Assembly (NCBI RefSeq): GCF_000276805.1
Contig: NZ_AKXQ01000018.1
Location: 25,307 to 89,306, forward strand
Source: Moritella dasanensis ArB 0140
Lineage (GTDB): Bacteria > Pseudomonadota > Gammaproteobacteria > Enterobacterales > Moritellaceae
Length of the DNA stretch: 64,000 nt
Direction: 5' to 3'
Of this stretch, positions 33,167 to 42,353 are shown one piece after another. Under the pieces are notes generated by a model. That model was not told the origin of the DNA. It was given only the letters and a program-made list of their open reading frames with translations, and ran no database searches. Position 1 is the stretch's first letter; each line of letters opens with the position of its first letter. A program made the translations under genes and the position numbers.

Positions 33167-34687
33167 ATGACTCAAGCCATTATTTGGACTATCGCGAGCT
33201 TTACTGCTCGTGATAATGCGACGAATCAAACCGATATTAAAACGATTAATGCATTAGGTGGGCGTGGTTATCATGTTTCTACAACATGCTTATCTGATGA
33301 AGAGTTTTCTGCGGAGTTAGCCGTGCTGAATACAGCGGCTATGTCATCAACTATGTCATCAACTATGCCATCAGCTATTAAAATTGGCGTACTAGAGACT
33401 GCATCGCACATTGCTATTTTAGTCCGTTTTTTACAAGATTATAAACAGCGCTATCCAGCATTGAGCGTTATCTATGAGCCGTTAACCATCACGTTAACAG
33501 AGATGGTTAAGGCTGATAATATATTAACTACAGCTATTCAAACAGGCTTATTAACACTCGTTGATGTATTGATATTAACGCAAGATGAAACGGGCATTGA
33601 TGCGGCCGATTTATTTAGCTCGACTAAACAATCGATCAATTCACTACTGAACTCAGGTGTAAAAGGTGTTTGTACAAAAGTTATTTTTACAAACGATGCA
33701 GTAGTTAACAATAGCAATAACGAACACGATGAGCAGCTGCAGTCAGTCATGTTAGATGTGTATATCGATGCTCAACGTGAAATCTTATTAACGTCACCGG
33801 TTTCGAGACTTGATTCATTAAGTAGCGCTGAACACTCTGGTGTTTTTTCTGCAGCCTTAGCAACCGTTATAGGTCAAGATTACCCGGTTGATGATGCACT
33901 TGTGGTCGCCAGAGCATATTTAAATCAAGCCGCAGAGGTTTGGCCAACCGATCGCGAGCATTTTCCCCAGGTAGTGTTACCCAATACAGTACTAGGCGAT
34001 AAGCTTGGCTTAGCGCAACAAATGCAGTTAGCTTATGATTTTGCACCTTGCGATACCAACCGCCTTGGATTATATCCAGTCGTCGATACAGTTGCATGGC
34101 TAGAGAAGGTATTACAGCAGGGAGTTAAAACCCTGCAATTACGTATTAAGGATAAGACACCTGCGGAAGTCGTTGAAGATGTGAAAGCCGCAGTGGCTTT
34201 AGGTCGTCAGTATCAAGCCCGTTTATTTATCAATGATTACTGGCAACTAGCTATTGAACACGGGGCTTACGGTGTTCATCTTGGTCAAGAAGATATGTTG
34301 ATTGCCGATTTTGTCGCAATCAAACAGGCTGGCTTAAAACTAGGCCTGAGTACGCACGGTTATTACGAAATATTACGCGCCCATCAAATTAAACCCAGCT
34401 ATATCGCTCTTGGTCATATCTATCCGACAGTGACCAAAGACATGCCATCGAAACCACAGGGATTACAGCGTCTACAGCGCTACGCAGATTTGATGCAAGA
34501 CTATCCGTTAGTCGCCATCGGCGGTATTAGCATCGCCCGTGCACCACAAGTGGCAGCGACTGGTGTCGGTAGTGTCGCAGTTGTGACGGCAATTACCCGT
34601 GCTGTGGATTATAAGCAAGTAATCGCTGATTTATTAGTGATTGTGGAGTCGGCACCTGTATCAGCTTTAGCTTGTGGGCATAATTAA
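33167..34687 (+). CDS. thiE: Thiamin-phosphate synthase with degenerate ThiD-like N-terminal domain
   Basis: The C-terminal half (about 295-506) is ThiE, which joins HMP-PP and thiazole phosphate: [35 protein letters not shown] and AIGGI are intact. Residues 1-285 resemble ThiD kinase in overall layout, but the motifs are lost. The Gly-rich TIAGSDSGGGAG reads [12 protein letters not shown], and the anion-hole HGTGCTLSAA reads EHSGVFSAA (222-230), without the catalytic Cys. A 12-base repeat (33341-33376) encodes [13 protein letters not shown] chose ATG 33167; the frame extends into thiC. The kinase half is probably inactive, so another thiD is needed elsewhere. Confidence 0.88.
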   Translation: MTQAIIWTIASFTARDNATNQTDIKTINALGGRGYHVSTTCLSDEEFSAELAVLNTAAMSSTMSSTMPSAIKIGVLETASHIAILVRFLQDYKQRYPALSVIYEPLTITLTEMVKADNILTTAIQTGLLTLVDVLILTQDETGIDAADLFSSTKQSINSLLNSGVKGVCTKVIFTNDAVVNNSNNEHDEQLQSVMLDVYIDAQREILLTSPVSRLDSLSSAEHSGVFSAALATVIGQDYPVDDALVVARAYLNQAAEVWPTDREHFPQVVLPNTVLGDKLGLAQQMQLAYDFAPCDTNRLGLYPVVDTVAWLEKVLQQGVKTLQLRIKDKTPAEVVEDVKAAVALGRQYQARLFINDYWQLAIEHGAYGVHLGQEDMLIADFVAIKQAGLKLGLSTHGYYEILRAHQIKPSYIALGHIYPTVTKDMPSKPQGLQRLQRYADLMQDYPLVAIGGISIARAPQVAATGVGSVAVVTAITRAVDYKQVIADLLVIVESAPVSALACGHN

Positions 34688-34688
34688 A

Positions 34689-35462
34689 ATGACTGGATTA
34701 ACTGATCAAGAATACATGCGTTATAGCGCGCACTTACTGCTTGAAGATGTGGGTGAGAAAGGGCAATTAGCACTGCGTAATGCCAAGGTTGTTATAGTTG
34801 GTGTTGGCGGTCTTGGCGCACCGGTCGCCTTGTATTTAGCGGCTGCTGGTGTTGGTCATTTGTATTTAGTCGATGATGATCATGTTGAATTAAGTAATCT
34901 GCAACGACAAATTATTTTTACCCAACATCAGATCAAGCAGACTAAGGTGGATTCTGCGAAAGCGTCGCTAACACAACTCAATCCACATGTTGAAGTAACG
35001 ACATTCGCACAGCGATTAACACTTGAAAAAGCAGATAATGAATTAGCTAATATGCTTACTCAAGTCGACTTAGTCATTGATTGCACAGATAACATGCCGA
35101 CCCGACAAGTGATAAACAAGATCTGTGTTACGCAGAAAATACCGTTAATCGTCGGTGCGGGGATACGCATGGAAGGGCAGTTGATCTCGTTTAACGCCAA
35201 ACAAGCTGATTCTGCCTGTTACCACTGTTTATATCCTTTTGATGAAACTGCGGAAGTACATAATTGCAGTACCTCAGGCGTACTCGGTCCGCTTGTTGGC
35301 GTAATTGGATCATTACAGGCACTGGAAGCGATAAAGCATTTAACTGGTATGCCTGTATCTTCATTCAACCGTTTAATGCGCTTTGATGGCAAGACCTTGC
35401 AGTGGCAACATTTATCGGTAGCTAAAGACCCCCAGTGTTCGGTGTGCTCATCTAACGTATAA
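34689..35462 (+). CDS. thiF: ThiS adenylyltransferase
   Basis: ThiF adenylates the C-terminal glycine of ThiS before sulfur transfer. The 257-residue E1-like protein has the nucleotide-binding VVIVGVGGLGAPVALYLA near 30-47 and the Asp/Arg stretch LVDDDHVELSNLQRQI. The DCTDN motif and two zinc CxxC pairs (CYHC and CSVC) follow. Start ATG 34689 lies just after the thiE stop; a GTG at 34674 in the same frame overlaps thiE but lacks a ribosome-binding site. MoeB is the close paralogue; the neighbours thiS and thiG decide for ThiF. Confidence 0.93.
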   Translation: MTGLTDQEYMRYSAHLLLEDVGEKGQLALRNAKVVIVGVGGLGAPVALYLAAAGVGHLYLVDDDHVELSNLQRQIIFTQHQIKQTKVDSAKASLTQLNPHVEVTTFAQRLTLEKADNELANMLTQVDLVIDCTDNMPTRQVINKICVTQKIPLIVGAGIRMEGQLISFNAKQADSACYHCLYPFDETAEVHNCSTSGVLGPLVGVIGSLQALEAIKHLTGMPVSSFNRLMRFDGKTLQWQHLSVAKDPQCSVCSSNV

Positions 35463-35517
35463 ACAATAAATAACCTTAACGACAACATTTACAGTGTGGT
35501 GAGGACAGGAGTAGAAG

Positions 35518-35715
35518 ATGAAGTTAATCATTAATGATGAAATTAACAACCTAACAGTGACGACGATTACGTCATTGTTGAGCGTATTAGAACAGCCGGG
35601 CAAAGGCATTGCAGTGGCGGTAAATCAAGCCATTATTACGCGTCAAAAGTGGGATGATTTTCAGTTGTCCGAAAATGATCAAGTTACTTTATTCCAAGCT
35701 ATTGCAGGAGGCTAA
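35518..35715 (+). CDS. thiS: Sulfur carrier protein ThiS
   Basis: A 65-residue ubiquitin-like protein ending in the required Gly-Gly (QAIAGG), whose C-terminus is thiocarboxylated to donate sulfur for the thiazole ring. GVAVAVN-type sequence (here GIAVAVNQAII) is the family core. The stop codon is followed at once by the ATG of thiG, so the two are translationally coupled. Confidence 0.95.
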   Translation: MKLIINDEINNLTVTTITSLLSVLEQPGKGIAVAVNQAIITRQKWDDFQLSENDQVTLFQAIAGG

Positions 35716-36525
35716 ATGTCAGTATTACCTTTAAATTCAGTATTATCATTACCAAGCGATGAACTTATCATTGCCGATAAAATATTCTCATCTCGGTTAT
35801 TCACCGGTACCGGTAAATTTAGCGATCAAAAAATAATGGCTGAAGCCTTAATCGCATCGCAATCTCAGCTTGTTACAATGGCATTAAAGCGTATTGATTT
35901 AGCCAATCAAGATGATGATATTTTGAAGCCTCTTATCGCTGCAGGCATGAATTTATTACCCAATACATCTGGCGCGCGTAATGCAAAAGAAGCGGTATAT
36001 GCTGCGCACTTAGCCCGTGAAGCGCTGCAAACTAATTGGATTAAATTAGAAATACACCCTGATCCGAAATATTTACTGCCAGATCCGATTGAAACTTTAA
36101 TTGCTACGGAGCAGCTGGCGCGTGATGGTTTCCATGTGTTGCCATATATTCATGCTGATCCAGTATTATGTAAACGCCTAGAAGCCGTTGGTACTGCTGC
36201 TGTTATGCCATTGGGCGCTCCGATTGGTTCAAACAAAGGTATTCGCACAGCTGAATTCTTAGAGATTATTATAGAGCAGTCAACTGTGCCAGTGATTGTC
36301 GATGCAGGACTTGGCGCGCCATCGCATGCTGCGTTAGCAATGGAAATGGGCGCGGATGCGGTATTGGTTAATACTGCGATTGCAGTGGCGAAAGATCCGG
36401 TCGCGATGAGCCGCGCGTTTGCCTTAGCGGTACAAGCTGGTCGTCAAGCTTACTTAGCTGGCTTAGGCGCTCAGGCGAGAACGGCCGTGGCATCGAGTCC
36501 GTTGACTGCATTTTTAGATCTATAA
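35716..36525 (+). CDS. thiG: Thiazole synthase ThiG
   Basis: ThiG condenses deoxyxylulose phosphate, dehydroglycine and ThiS-thiocarboxylate to the thiazole phosphate. The 269-residue TIM barrel shows [26 protein letters not shown] and [16 protein letters not shown], the Lys of which forms the Schiff base. [20 protein letters not shown], the phosphate-binding end, is intact. AGGAGG overlaps the end of thiS as ribosome-binding site. Length is slightly above the 256 residues of E. coli. Confidence 0.96.
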   Translation: MSVLPLNSVLSLPSDELIIADKIFSSRLFTGTGKFSDQKIMAEALIASQSQLVTMALKRIDLANQDDDILKPLIAAGMNLLPNTSGARNAKEAVYAAHLAREALQTNWIKLEIHPDPKYLLPDPIETLIATEQLARDGFHVLPYIHADPVLCKRLEAVGTAAVMPLGAPIGSNKGIRTAEFLEIIIEQSTVPVIVDAGLGAPSHAALAMEMGADAVLVNTAIAVAKDPVAMSRAFALAVQAGRQAYLAGLGAQARTAVASSPLTAFLDL

Positions 36526-36548
36526 TCACGCCAATTTAAGGGTTAGAC

Positions 36549-37670
36549 ATGAGCTTTTATGAGCAATTACAGCAATTAGATTGGGATGATATCCGTTTAT
36601 CTATTTATGCTAAAACAGCGGCAGATGTTGAACGAGCGTTGGCTAAATCGAGACTTGATTTAAATGATTTTCAAGCTTTGATTTCACCGGCTGCGGAACC
36701 ATTTTTAGAGCAGATGGCGCAGCGTAGTGTCGAATTAACCCGCCAACGTTTTGGTAATACGGTTCAATTCTATGTACCGCTGTATCTTTCTAATATGTGC
36801 TCTAACATTTGTACTTATTGTGGCTTTTCGATGCATAACAAGATCCGCCGAACCACGCTGGACATGAAACAGTTAAACAGTGAAGCGAAAGCGATTAAGA
36901 AGATGGGTTTTGATCACTTATTATTAGTGGCTGGTGAATCTGAACGTAAGGTCGGGATGCCGTATTTTCGTCAGGTATTTAATGAATTAAAATCACAGTT
37001 CTCGCATCTATCATTGGAAGTGCAACCGTTAGAACAAGCTGACTATGAAGAATTAAAACAACTCGGTCTTGATTCGGTACTAGTCTACCAAGAAACCTAT
37101 AACCCCCGTACCTATGCAGAGCATCATATTAAGGGCAAGAAGTCTGATTTTAAATATCGGATAGATACACCCGATCGTTTAGGTAAAGCGGGTATTCATA
37201 AAATGGGACTGGGTGCGTTAATTGGTTTGGATGAATGGCGCACTGATTGTTTTCATGTTGCCGCGCATTTAGATTACTTGCAGAAACGTTATTGGCAAAC
37301 CAAGTATTCAATTTCTTTTCCACGTTTAAGACCGTGTGAAGGCGCATTTCAGCCTAAATCGATTATGAATGATCGCCAGCTGGTACAGCTTATTTGTGCT
37401 TATCGATTATTTAATCCGGATGTTGAGTTATCTTTATCTACCCGAGAATCAGCACATTTTCGTGACAATGTTATTCCATTAGGTATCACCAGTATTAGTG
37501 CTGGGTCGAAAACGCAACCCGGTGGTTATTCTGATGATACTGAGAAAGCGTTAGAGCAGTTTGAAATTGATGATGACCGTTCACCAGGTGAAATGGCTGA
37601 TTTAGTTAAAACGATGGGCTTAGAAGTCGTTTGGAAAGACTGGGATAGGTCGCTAACAGCACTGAAATAA
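36549..37670 (+). CDS. thiH: 2-iminoacetate synthase ThiH
   Basis: ThiH is a radical SAM tyrosine lyase that supplies dehydroglycine to ThiG and works anaerobically. The 373-residue protein has the iron-sulfur motif CSNICTYC (C84, C88, C91). YVPLYLSNMC precedes it and GLGALIGL and SFPRLRPCEG follow, as in E. coli. Use of ThiH rather than the oxidase ThiO fits a facultative anaerobe. It closes the thi operon, with a terminator 7 bases after its stop. Confidence 0.96.
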   Translation: MSFYEQLQQLDWDDIRLSIYAKTAADVERALAKSRLDLNDFQALISPAAEPFLEQMAQRSVELTRQRFGNTVQFYVPLYLSNMCSNICTYCGFSMHNKIRRTTLDMKQLNSEAKAIKKMGFDHLLLVAGESERKVGMPYFRQVFNELKSQFSHLSLEVQPLEQADYEELKQLGLDSVLVYQETYNPRTYAEHHIKGKKSDFKYRIDTPDRLGKAGIHKMGLGALIGLDEWRTDCFHVAAHLDYLQKRYWQTKYSISFPRLRPCEGAFQPKSIMNDRQLVQLICAYRLFNPDVELSLSTRESAHFRDNVIPLGITSISAGSKTQPGGYSDDTEKALEQFEIDDDRSPGEMADLVKTMGLEVVWKDWDRSLTALK

Positions 37671-37676
37671 AGTGCG

Positions 37677-37714
37677 ATAGGCTGCGTTCACTGATGTGGA
37701 CACAGCCTATTTTA
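37677..37714 (+). terminator. Terminator of the thiamin operon
   Basis: ATAGGCTG (37677-37684) pairs with CAGCCTAT (37703-37710), followed by TTTAT. The stem is moderate and the T-tract short. Confidence 0.65.
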
Positions 37715-37759
37715 TAAGAGCACTATCTTATAAGAACTCTATGTTACAAGAGCTCTATA
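37712..37759. repeat. Three imperfect 16-bp tandem repeats
   Basis: TTATAAGAGCACTATC, TTATAAGAACTCTATG and TTACAAGAGCTCTATA follow head to tail between the converging thiH and EamA genes. No open frame is preserved. Confidence 0.7.
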
Positions 37760-37794
37760 GTATTGAGCTAATAGCACTTATTATTGAATCATTA

Positions 37795-38715
37795 TTATTT
37801 TTCTACGTTTATCGCTGTTCTAGCGAAACGTTTAGTGAACAATTCAAGCGGTAATTTACACAGTAAAACACCAGCCGTTAGCATGATCATCATGATCAAT
37901 GATTCGTGACTAATCGTTCTGCCGTTAACCACACTGTCTAAGCCAAGTGCAATCACAGGGAATACTAAGAAACAGATAGATGCTTGGAATGGGCTTGCTA
38001 CTTTATTTAATTGGAAGTAAGCCATGATGCCGCCAATACCTGCAATCGCACCAAGGTAAATAACCGATAACCAAGACGTTAATGTGAAAGTGCTAAAGTC
38101 AGGTTGTTCTACAAATGCGCCGACAACCAGTAACAGTACGGCAGCAACAAGACAAGGTAGTGCGTTATACGTTAATACATGAATACCCTGGCAGCGAGTT
38201 TGTACGCTGGTATAGATAGTTGCGTGCATGAATACCGCTAATACCAATGCACCAACACCGATAAGGCTACCGTTTGCGCTTACACCCATTTCATTACTAA
38301 TAATGGTAATCAAACTAAACAGGGCGATAGCAAGACCGGCGATTTGGTGGATGTGTACTTTTTGGCGATGCACTAATATTGCAAAACCTAACACCACTAC
38401 TGGCATAGTGGCAAAAATAATAGAAGCCAAACCTGATGAGATATATTGCTCACCAAAAATCATGAGGGTAAAAGGCGCAGCAAAATAAAACACACTGATT
38501 AAGGCGAATTCAAGTTTCTTGCCTTTCGGGAACATCAGCGGGATCTTAAGCCAGCGCGCGGCTAAAATTAATAACGGTGCAGCCAGTGCAAAACGTAAAC
38601 CCGTTGCAGTAATAGGTGGTATTGAATGAACGGCAATTTCCATCGCCATCCAGGTTGTACCCCAGATCAAACATACAGAGGTAAATAATAATGTGGCGAT
38701 GAGTTTTTTGTTCAT
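37795..38715 (-). CDS. EamA/DMT family transporter
   Basis: This 306-residue membrane protein has ten predicted helices in two EamA repeats. Typical elements are SVCLIWGTTWMAMEIAV (repeat 1) and SVIYLGAIAGIGGIMAYFQL (repeat 2). DMT exporters move amino acids, nucleosides or drugs; nothing here fixes the substrate. The last residues (FTKRFARTAINVEK) are basic and cytoplasmic. The gene stands alone between thiH and the dct region, on the opposite strand to both. Confidence 0.85.
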   Translation of the reverse strand: MNKKLIATLLFTSVCLIWGTTWMAMEIAVHSIPPITATGLRFALAAPLLILAARWLKIPLMFPKGKKLEFALISVFYFAAPFTLMIFGEQYISSGLASIIFATMPVVVLGFAILVHRQKVHIHQIAGLAIALFSLITIISNEMGVSANGSLIGVGALVLAVFMHATIYTSVQTRCQGIHVLTYNALPCLVAAVLLLVVGAFVEQPDFSTFTLTSWLSVIYLGAIAGIGGIMAYFQLNKVASPFQASICFLVFPVIALGLDSVVNGRTISHESLIMMIMLTAGVLLCKLPLELFTKRFARTAINVEK

Positions 38716-38967
38716 AAGGCAATCTCTATATAAGTACTGGGATATTCAATACGATAATTCTATGCCTTTTGTTGAGGTATATGGTTTCCTATTTGTTGCT
38801 AAAACCAGGTTAATCAGATAATAAATTCTCTACATATGAGTATTTGTAGAAAATTTCAGTCTGCTACCTCTTTATTTCACACTGTTTATTTTTCAATATT
38901 GCTTTTTTGACAATAAAAAATTCTTAGGATAGTTCAACTTAGCCATTTTTATACTCAGCTGAAATTA
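38716..38967. other. AT-rich intergenic DNA upstream of the dctPQM control region
   Basis: No open frame, RNA gene or strong hairpin was recognised. It contains the promoter area of the EamA gene on the minus strand. Confidence 0.5.
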
Positions 38968-39019
38968 TGGCGGGATCCACCCCAACGGCTTTATTTAAAT
39001 GGGTCATATTCCACCCATT
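38968..39019. promoter_or_regulatory. Candidate upstream activator sites for DctD
   Basis: AATGGGT (38998-39004) and ACCCATT (39013-39019) are a perfect inverted repeat with an 8-base spacer. A weaker dyad, TGGCGGGATCCACCCCA (38968-38984), is centred about 33 bases upstream, roughly three helical turns. The pair lies 75-125 bases before the sigma-54 promoter, the usual range for enhancer-binding proteins. Assignment to DctD is inferred from context. Confidence 0.4.
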
Positions 39020-39091
39020 ATTATAGGCTCTACTATTAATGGTTAAGTGTAACTAACTGTTATTTAGCTATTTTGTATCAAGTGTAAATTG

Positions 39092-39107
39092 TGGCTCAAT
39101 GGTTGCT
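39092..39107 (+). promoter_or_regulatory. Sigma-54 promoter of dctPQM
   Basis: TGGCTC-N5-TTGCT matches the consensus TGGCAC-N5-TTGCW. GG (39093-39094) and GC (39105-39106) are the required 12 bases apart. It lies about 73 bases before dctP. The sigma-54-dependent regulator DctD is encoded just downstream, which strengthens the call. Confidence 0.8.
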
Positions 39108-39179
39108 ATATAGTTATCACACTGTTAATCAAAAGGCGTTTATCTTGATTAGCAACGTTATAATTATATGGAGATTATT

Positions 39180-40187
39180 ATGTTTAAATACGCAACGGCA
39201 ATATCGATAGTACTGGCGAGCATTACCTCGTTTACGGCTCAAGCAGCTTCAGGTGCATGTGATCCGGGTGAGATCGTGATTAAATTTAGTCATGTGACCA
39301 ATACCAGTAAACACCCGAAAGGTATTGCGGCTTCATTACTTGAAGAGCGAGTAAATAAAGAGATGAATGGTAAAGCTTGTATGCAGGTTTTCCCTAACTC
39401 AACGCTTTATGATGATAATAAAGTGCTTGAGGCATTGCTTAATGGTGATGTGCAATTAGCGGCGCCTTCTTTATCTAAATTTGAAAAAGTCACCAAGAAA
39501 TTCCGCATATTTGATCTACCTTTCCTGTTTGATGATGTTGCTGCTGTGGATCGTTTTCAAAATTCAGAATCCGGTGAAAAATTGAAAAACTCAATGCGCC
39601 GCCGTGGTTTACAGGGCTTGGCATTTTGGCATAACGGCATGAAACAAATGTCTGCTAACCGTCCGCTTATTTACCCAGAAGATGCCCAAGGTTTGAAATT
39701 CCGCGTACAAGCATCCGATGTGCTGGTTGCGCAGTTTGAGCAACTCGGCGCAAACCCACAAAAAATGTCGTTTAAAGAAGTATACGGCGGCCTACAAACC
39801 AAAGTGATTGATGGCCAAGAAAATACTTGGTCGAATACCTACGGTAAAAAATTCTTCGAAGTACAAGACGGTGTAACGGAAACTAATCACGGTATTCTTG
39901 ATTATTTATTGGTTACGTCGAACCGCTGGTGGGCGAAATTACCGAATGACGTGAAGGTGCAACTACGTCAAATTATTGTTGAGGTTACTGCGACACGTAA
40001 TGCCGAATCAGCACGTATTAATAATGAAAATAAAAATAACATTATCGCGGCTGGTGGTGTAGTACGTACGTTAACACCAGAGCAACGCCAAGCTTGGGTA
40101 ACTAAACTACAACCGGTTTGGTCTAAGTTCGAGAAAGATATTGGTAGTGACTTGATCCAGAAAGCATTAGCGTCGAATAAATCATAA
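39180..40187 (+). CDS. dctP: TRAP transporter substrate-binding protein DctP
   Basis: This periplasmic receptor captures the substrate for the DctQM permease. The 335-residue protein starts with a signal peptide (MFKYATAISIVLASITSFTA, cleaved near AQA/A). DctP features follow: IKFSHVTNTSKHPKG, FDLPFLFDD, the Arg-containing GLKFRVQASDV and the DGQENTWSNTY segment near residues 215-225. The last two fit C4-dicarboxylate receptors of the DctP subfamily. GGAG lies 6 bases before ATG 39180, so the in-frame ATG at 39168 is rejected. dctQ and dctM follow. The substrate is probably succinate, fumarate or malate. Confidence 0.93.
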   Translation: MFKYATAISIVLASITSFTAQAASGACDPGEIVIKFSHVTNTSKHPKGIAASLLEERVNKEMNGKACMQVFPNSTLYDDNKVLEALLNGDVQLAAPSLSKFEKVTKKFRIFDLPFLFDDVAAVDRFQNSESGEKLKNSMRRRGLQGLAFWHNGMKQMSANRPLIYPEDAQGLKFRVQASDVLVAQFEQLGANPQKMSFKEVYGGLQTKVIDGQENTWSNTYGKKFFEVQDGVTETNHGILDYLLVTSNRWWAKLPNDVKVQLRQIIVEVTATRNAESARINNENKNNIIAAGGVVRTLTPEQRQAWVTKLQPVWSKFEKDIGSDLIQKALASNKS

Positions 40188-40241
40188 TACCAAGCGGCAT
40201 AAGTCACTTATGCCGCGTTAAGCGAATTGAAGGGAACCAGT

Positions 40242-40865
40242 ATGAATGATGGATTATGGGCGCGGTTAGGGCGTATAACCGATAGTGTCGAAGAACTAAA
40301 TATTGCCATGACTTTAGGTGTGATGACATTACTCACCTTTGCCAATGTGGTGTTTCGGTATTTGTTTAATGGCAATATTTTATGGGCGTTAGAGTTAACG
40401 GTATTTCTGTTTGCTTGGCTAGTGTTAGTCGGTGCGTCGTACGGGGTAAAAAAACATTCGCATATCGGTGTTGATATTCTGATTAATATGGCGTCAGTCA
40501 AACTACGTAAGATTTATGCTGTTATAGCAGTAAGTGCGTGTTTACTTTTTTCCGTGTTGCTGTTGATCGGTTCATGGAATTATTGGTATCCGTTTATTAC
40601 CGAACAAGCCTGGTATGAAACCGATGATATTCCCATGCCAGAGTTTTTACAGTTTCTTGCTGATTGGCTGAATGAGGGGGAGCGCTATGAAAAACTACCG
40701 CGTTTTATTCCTTACTTTTCCTTACCGTTAGGTACGGCATTGCTGACATTTAGATTTGCACAGTTGTTATGGCAAGTACTTACTAACAAAATAGACCGTG
40801 TGATTGCAAGTCACGAAGCTGAAGAAGCGTTAGCGGTATTAGATCAAGAAGATAACAAGGATTAA
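40242..40865 (+). CDS. dctQ: TRAP transporter small permease DctQ
   Basis: The 207-residue protein has four hydrophobic helices (about 26-46, 52-72, 92-112 and 160-180) and the family core LELTVFLFAWLVLVGASYGVKKHSHIGVDIL. A hydrophilic insert between helices 3 and 4, rich in Trp, Glu and Tyr, is common in the C4-dicarboxylate type. AAGGGA lies 6 bases before ATG 40242. DctQ acts as a chaperone-like partner of DctM in the sodium-driven importer. It ends 3 bases before dctM. Confidence 0.92.
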   Translation: MNDGLWARLGRITDSVEELNIAMTLGVMTLLTFANVVFRYLFNGNILWALELTVFLFAWLVLVGASYGVKKHSHIGVDILINMASVKLRKIYAVIAVSACLLFSVLLLIGSWNYWYPFITEQAWYETDDIPMPEFLQFLADWLNEGERYEKLPRFIPYFSLPLGTALLTFRFAQLLWQVLTNKIDRVIASHEAEEALAVLDQEDNKD

Positions 40866-40868
40866 GTT

Positions 40869-42230
40869 ATGGTTTTAGGTATATTGTTATTGATGATCAT
40901 CGGGTTCATGATGTTCGGCGTGCCAATCGCGGTATCACTTGGTTTATCCAGTATTTTGTTTTTACTGGCTAGTTCAGATGCCAGTTTAGCCTCTGTTGCG
41001 CAAACGTTATTTAATGCGTTTGCTGGGCATTACACCTTATTGGCGATCCCATTTTTCATTTTGGCCTCGACCTTTATGTCCACCGGTGGTGTTGCTCAGC
41101 GCATCATTCGTTTCGCCGTTGCTATCGTGGGTTGGTTCCCTGGCGGTTTAGCGATTGCTTCTGTGGTGGCCTGTATGATGTTCGCAGCACTGTCCGGTTC
41201 ATCACCTGCTACGGTTGTCGCTATCGGTAGTTTAGTGATTGCTGGTATGGTTAAGAATGGCTACAGCAAGGAGTTTGCTGCTGGGGTTATTTGTAATGCG
41301 GGTACCTTGGGTATCTTAATCCCGCCTTCTATCGTCATGGTCGTCTATGCGGCAGCAACGGATGTCTCTGTCGGGCGTATGTTCTTGGCAGGTGTTGTGC
41401 CTGGCACATTAGCGGGACTGATGCTGATTATTGCTATTTTAATTACCGCTAAAGTGAAAAAGTTGCCTGCCCAACCGTTTGTAGGTTGGAGTGAAGTTTT
41501 CCGTTCTGCCCGGGATGCATCATGGGGACTAATGCTCATTGTCATTATCCTTGGTGGTATTTATGGCGGTATCTTTACGCCGACGGAAGCGGCGGCAGTC
41601 GCGGCAGTGTACGCGTTTATTATTGCTAACTTTGTCTATAAAGACATGGGGCCTTTTGCTGACAAGAAAAGCACGCAATCGGTGATCACTAAATCACTCC
41701 ATGTGTTATGTCATCCAGACACCAAGAAAAGCTTATTTGATGCCGGTAAAATGACCATTATGTTGCTGTTCATTGTTGCCAATGCCTTAATTTTAAAGCA
41801 TGTGTTAACCGAAGAACGTATTCCACAGATGATCACTGAAGCCATGTTAAGTGCCGGGCTTGGACCTATCGCTTTCTTGATTGTGGTGAATGTCTTGTTG
41901 TTGATTGGTGGCCAGTTTATGGAACCATCAGGGCTGTTGATTATTGTCGCGCCGTTGGTATTTCCAATTGCCTTAGAACTCGGTATTGATCCGATCCACC
42001 TTGGTATCATCATGGTGGTGAATATGGAGATTGGCATGATCACCCCGCCAGTAGGGCTGAACTTGTTTGTCACCTCGGGCGTGGCACACATGTCGATGTT
42101 ACAAGTGGTGAAAGCCGTGATGCCGTGGGTTGCGTTGATGTTAGTGTTCTTGATGGTTGTGACGTATGTACCTTGGGTATCAACTTGGTTACCTACTTTG
42201 ATGATGGGACCAGAACTGATTATTCATTAA
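40869..42230 (+). CDS. dctM: TRAP transporter large permease DctM
   Basis: The 453-residue protein has about twelve hydrophobic segments and forms the ion-coupled transport channel. GIPFFILASTFMSTGGVAQRII-type sequence near residues 58-80, AALSGSSPATVVAIG and PTEAAAVAAVYA near 237-248 are typical. So is MITPPVGLNLFV near 393-404. An inserted hydrophilic loop (about 255-285) is known for C4-dicarboxylate DctM. It is the last gene of the dctPQM operon, followed by a palindromic terminator. Confidence 0.95.
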   Translation: MVLGILLLMIIGFMMFGVPIAVSLGLSSILFLLASSDASLASVAQTLFNAFAGHYTLLAIPFFILASTFMSTGGVAQRIIRFAVAIVGWFPGGLAIASVVACMMFAALSGSSPATVVAIGSLVIAGMVKNGYSKEFAAGVICNAGTLGILIPPSIVMVVYAAATDVSVGRMFLAGVVPGTLAGLMLIIAILITAKVKKLPAQPFVGWSEVFRSARDASWGLMLIVIILGGIYGGIFTPTEAAAVAAVYAFIIANFVYKDMGPFADKKSTQSVITKSLHVLCHPDTKKSLFDAGKMTIMLLFIVANALILKHVLTEERIPQMITEAMLSAGLGPIAFLIVVNVLLLIGGQFMEPSGLLIIVAPLVFPIALELGIDPIHLGIIMVVNMEIGMITPPVGLNLFVTSGVAHMSMLQVVKAVMPWVALMLVFLMVVTYVPWVSTWLPTLMMGPELIIH

Positions 42231-42256
42231 GCGTAAGTCAGTACTAACGTAGTAAT

Positions 42257-42286
42257 AAAATGGCCAGCATATGCTGGCCATTTTTA
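42257..42286. terminator. Palindromic terminator between dctM and dctD
   Basis: AAAATGGCCAGCAT and ATGCTGGCCATTTT form a perfect 14-bp palindrome with A/T runs on both flanks, so it can serve the two converging units. Confidence 0.88.
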
Positions 42287-42353
42287 GTTGTGCTATTGCT
42301 CATCGATTATGACTTATAGATTGCTGCTTAACAGATCCTTATTCAACGGACTG

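Noticed and set aside
33167..34030. Active HMP-P kinase (ThiD) in the ThiE fusion
   Set aside because: The Gly-rich loop and the GTGC motif are both absent, so activity should not be assumed from the fusion layout.
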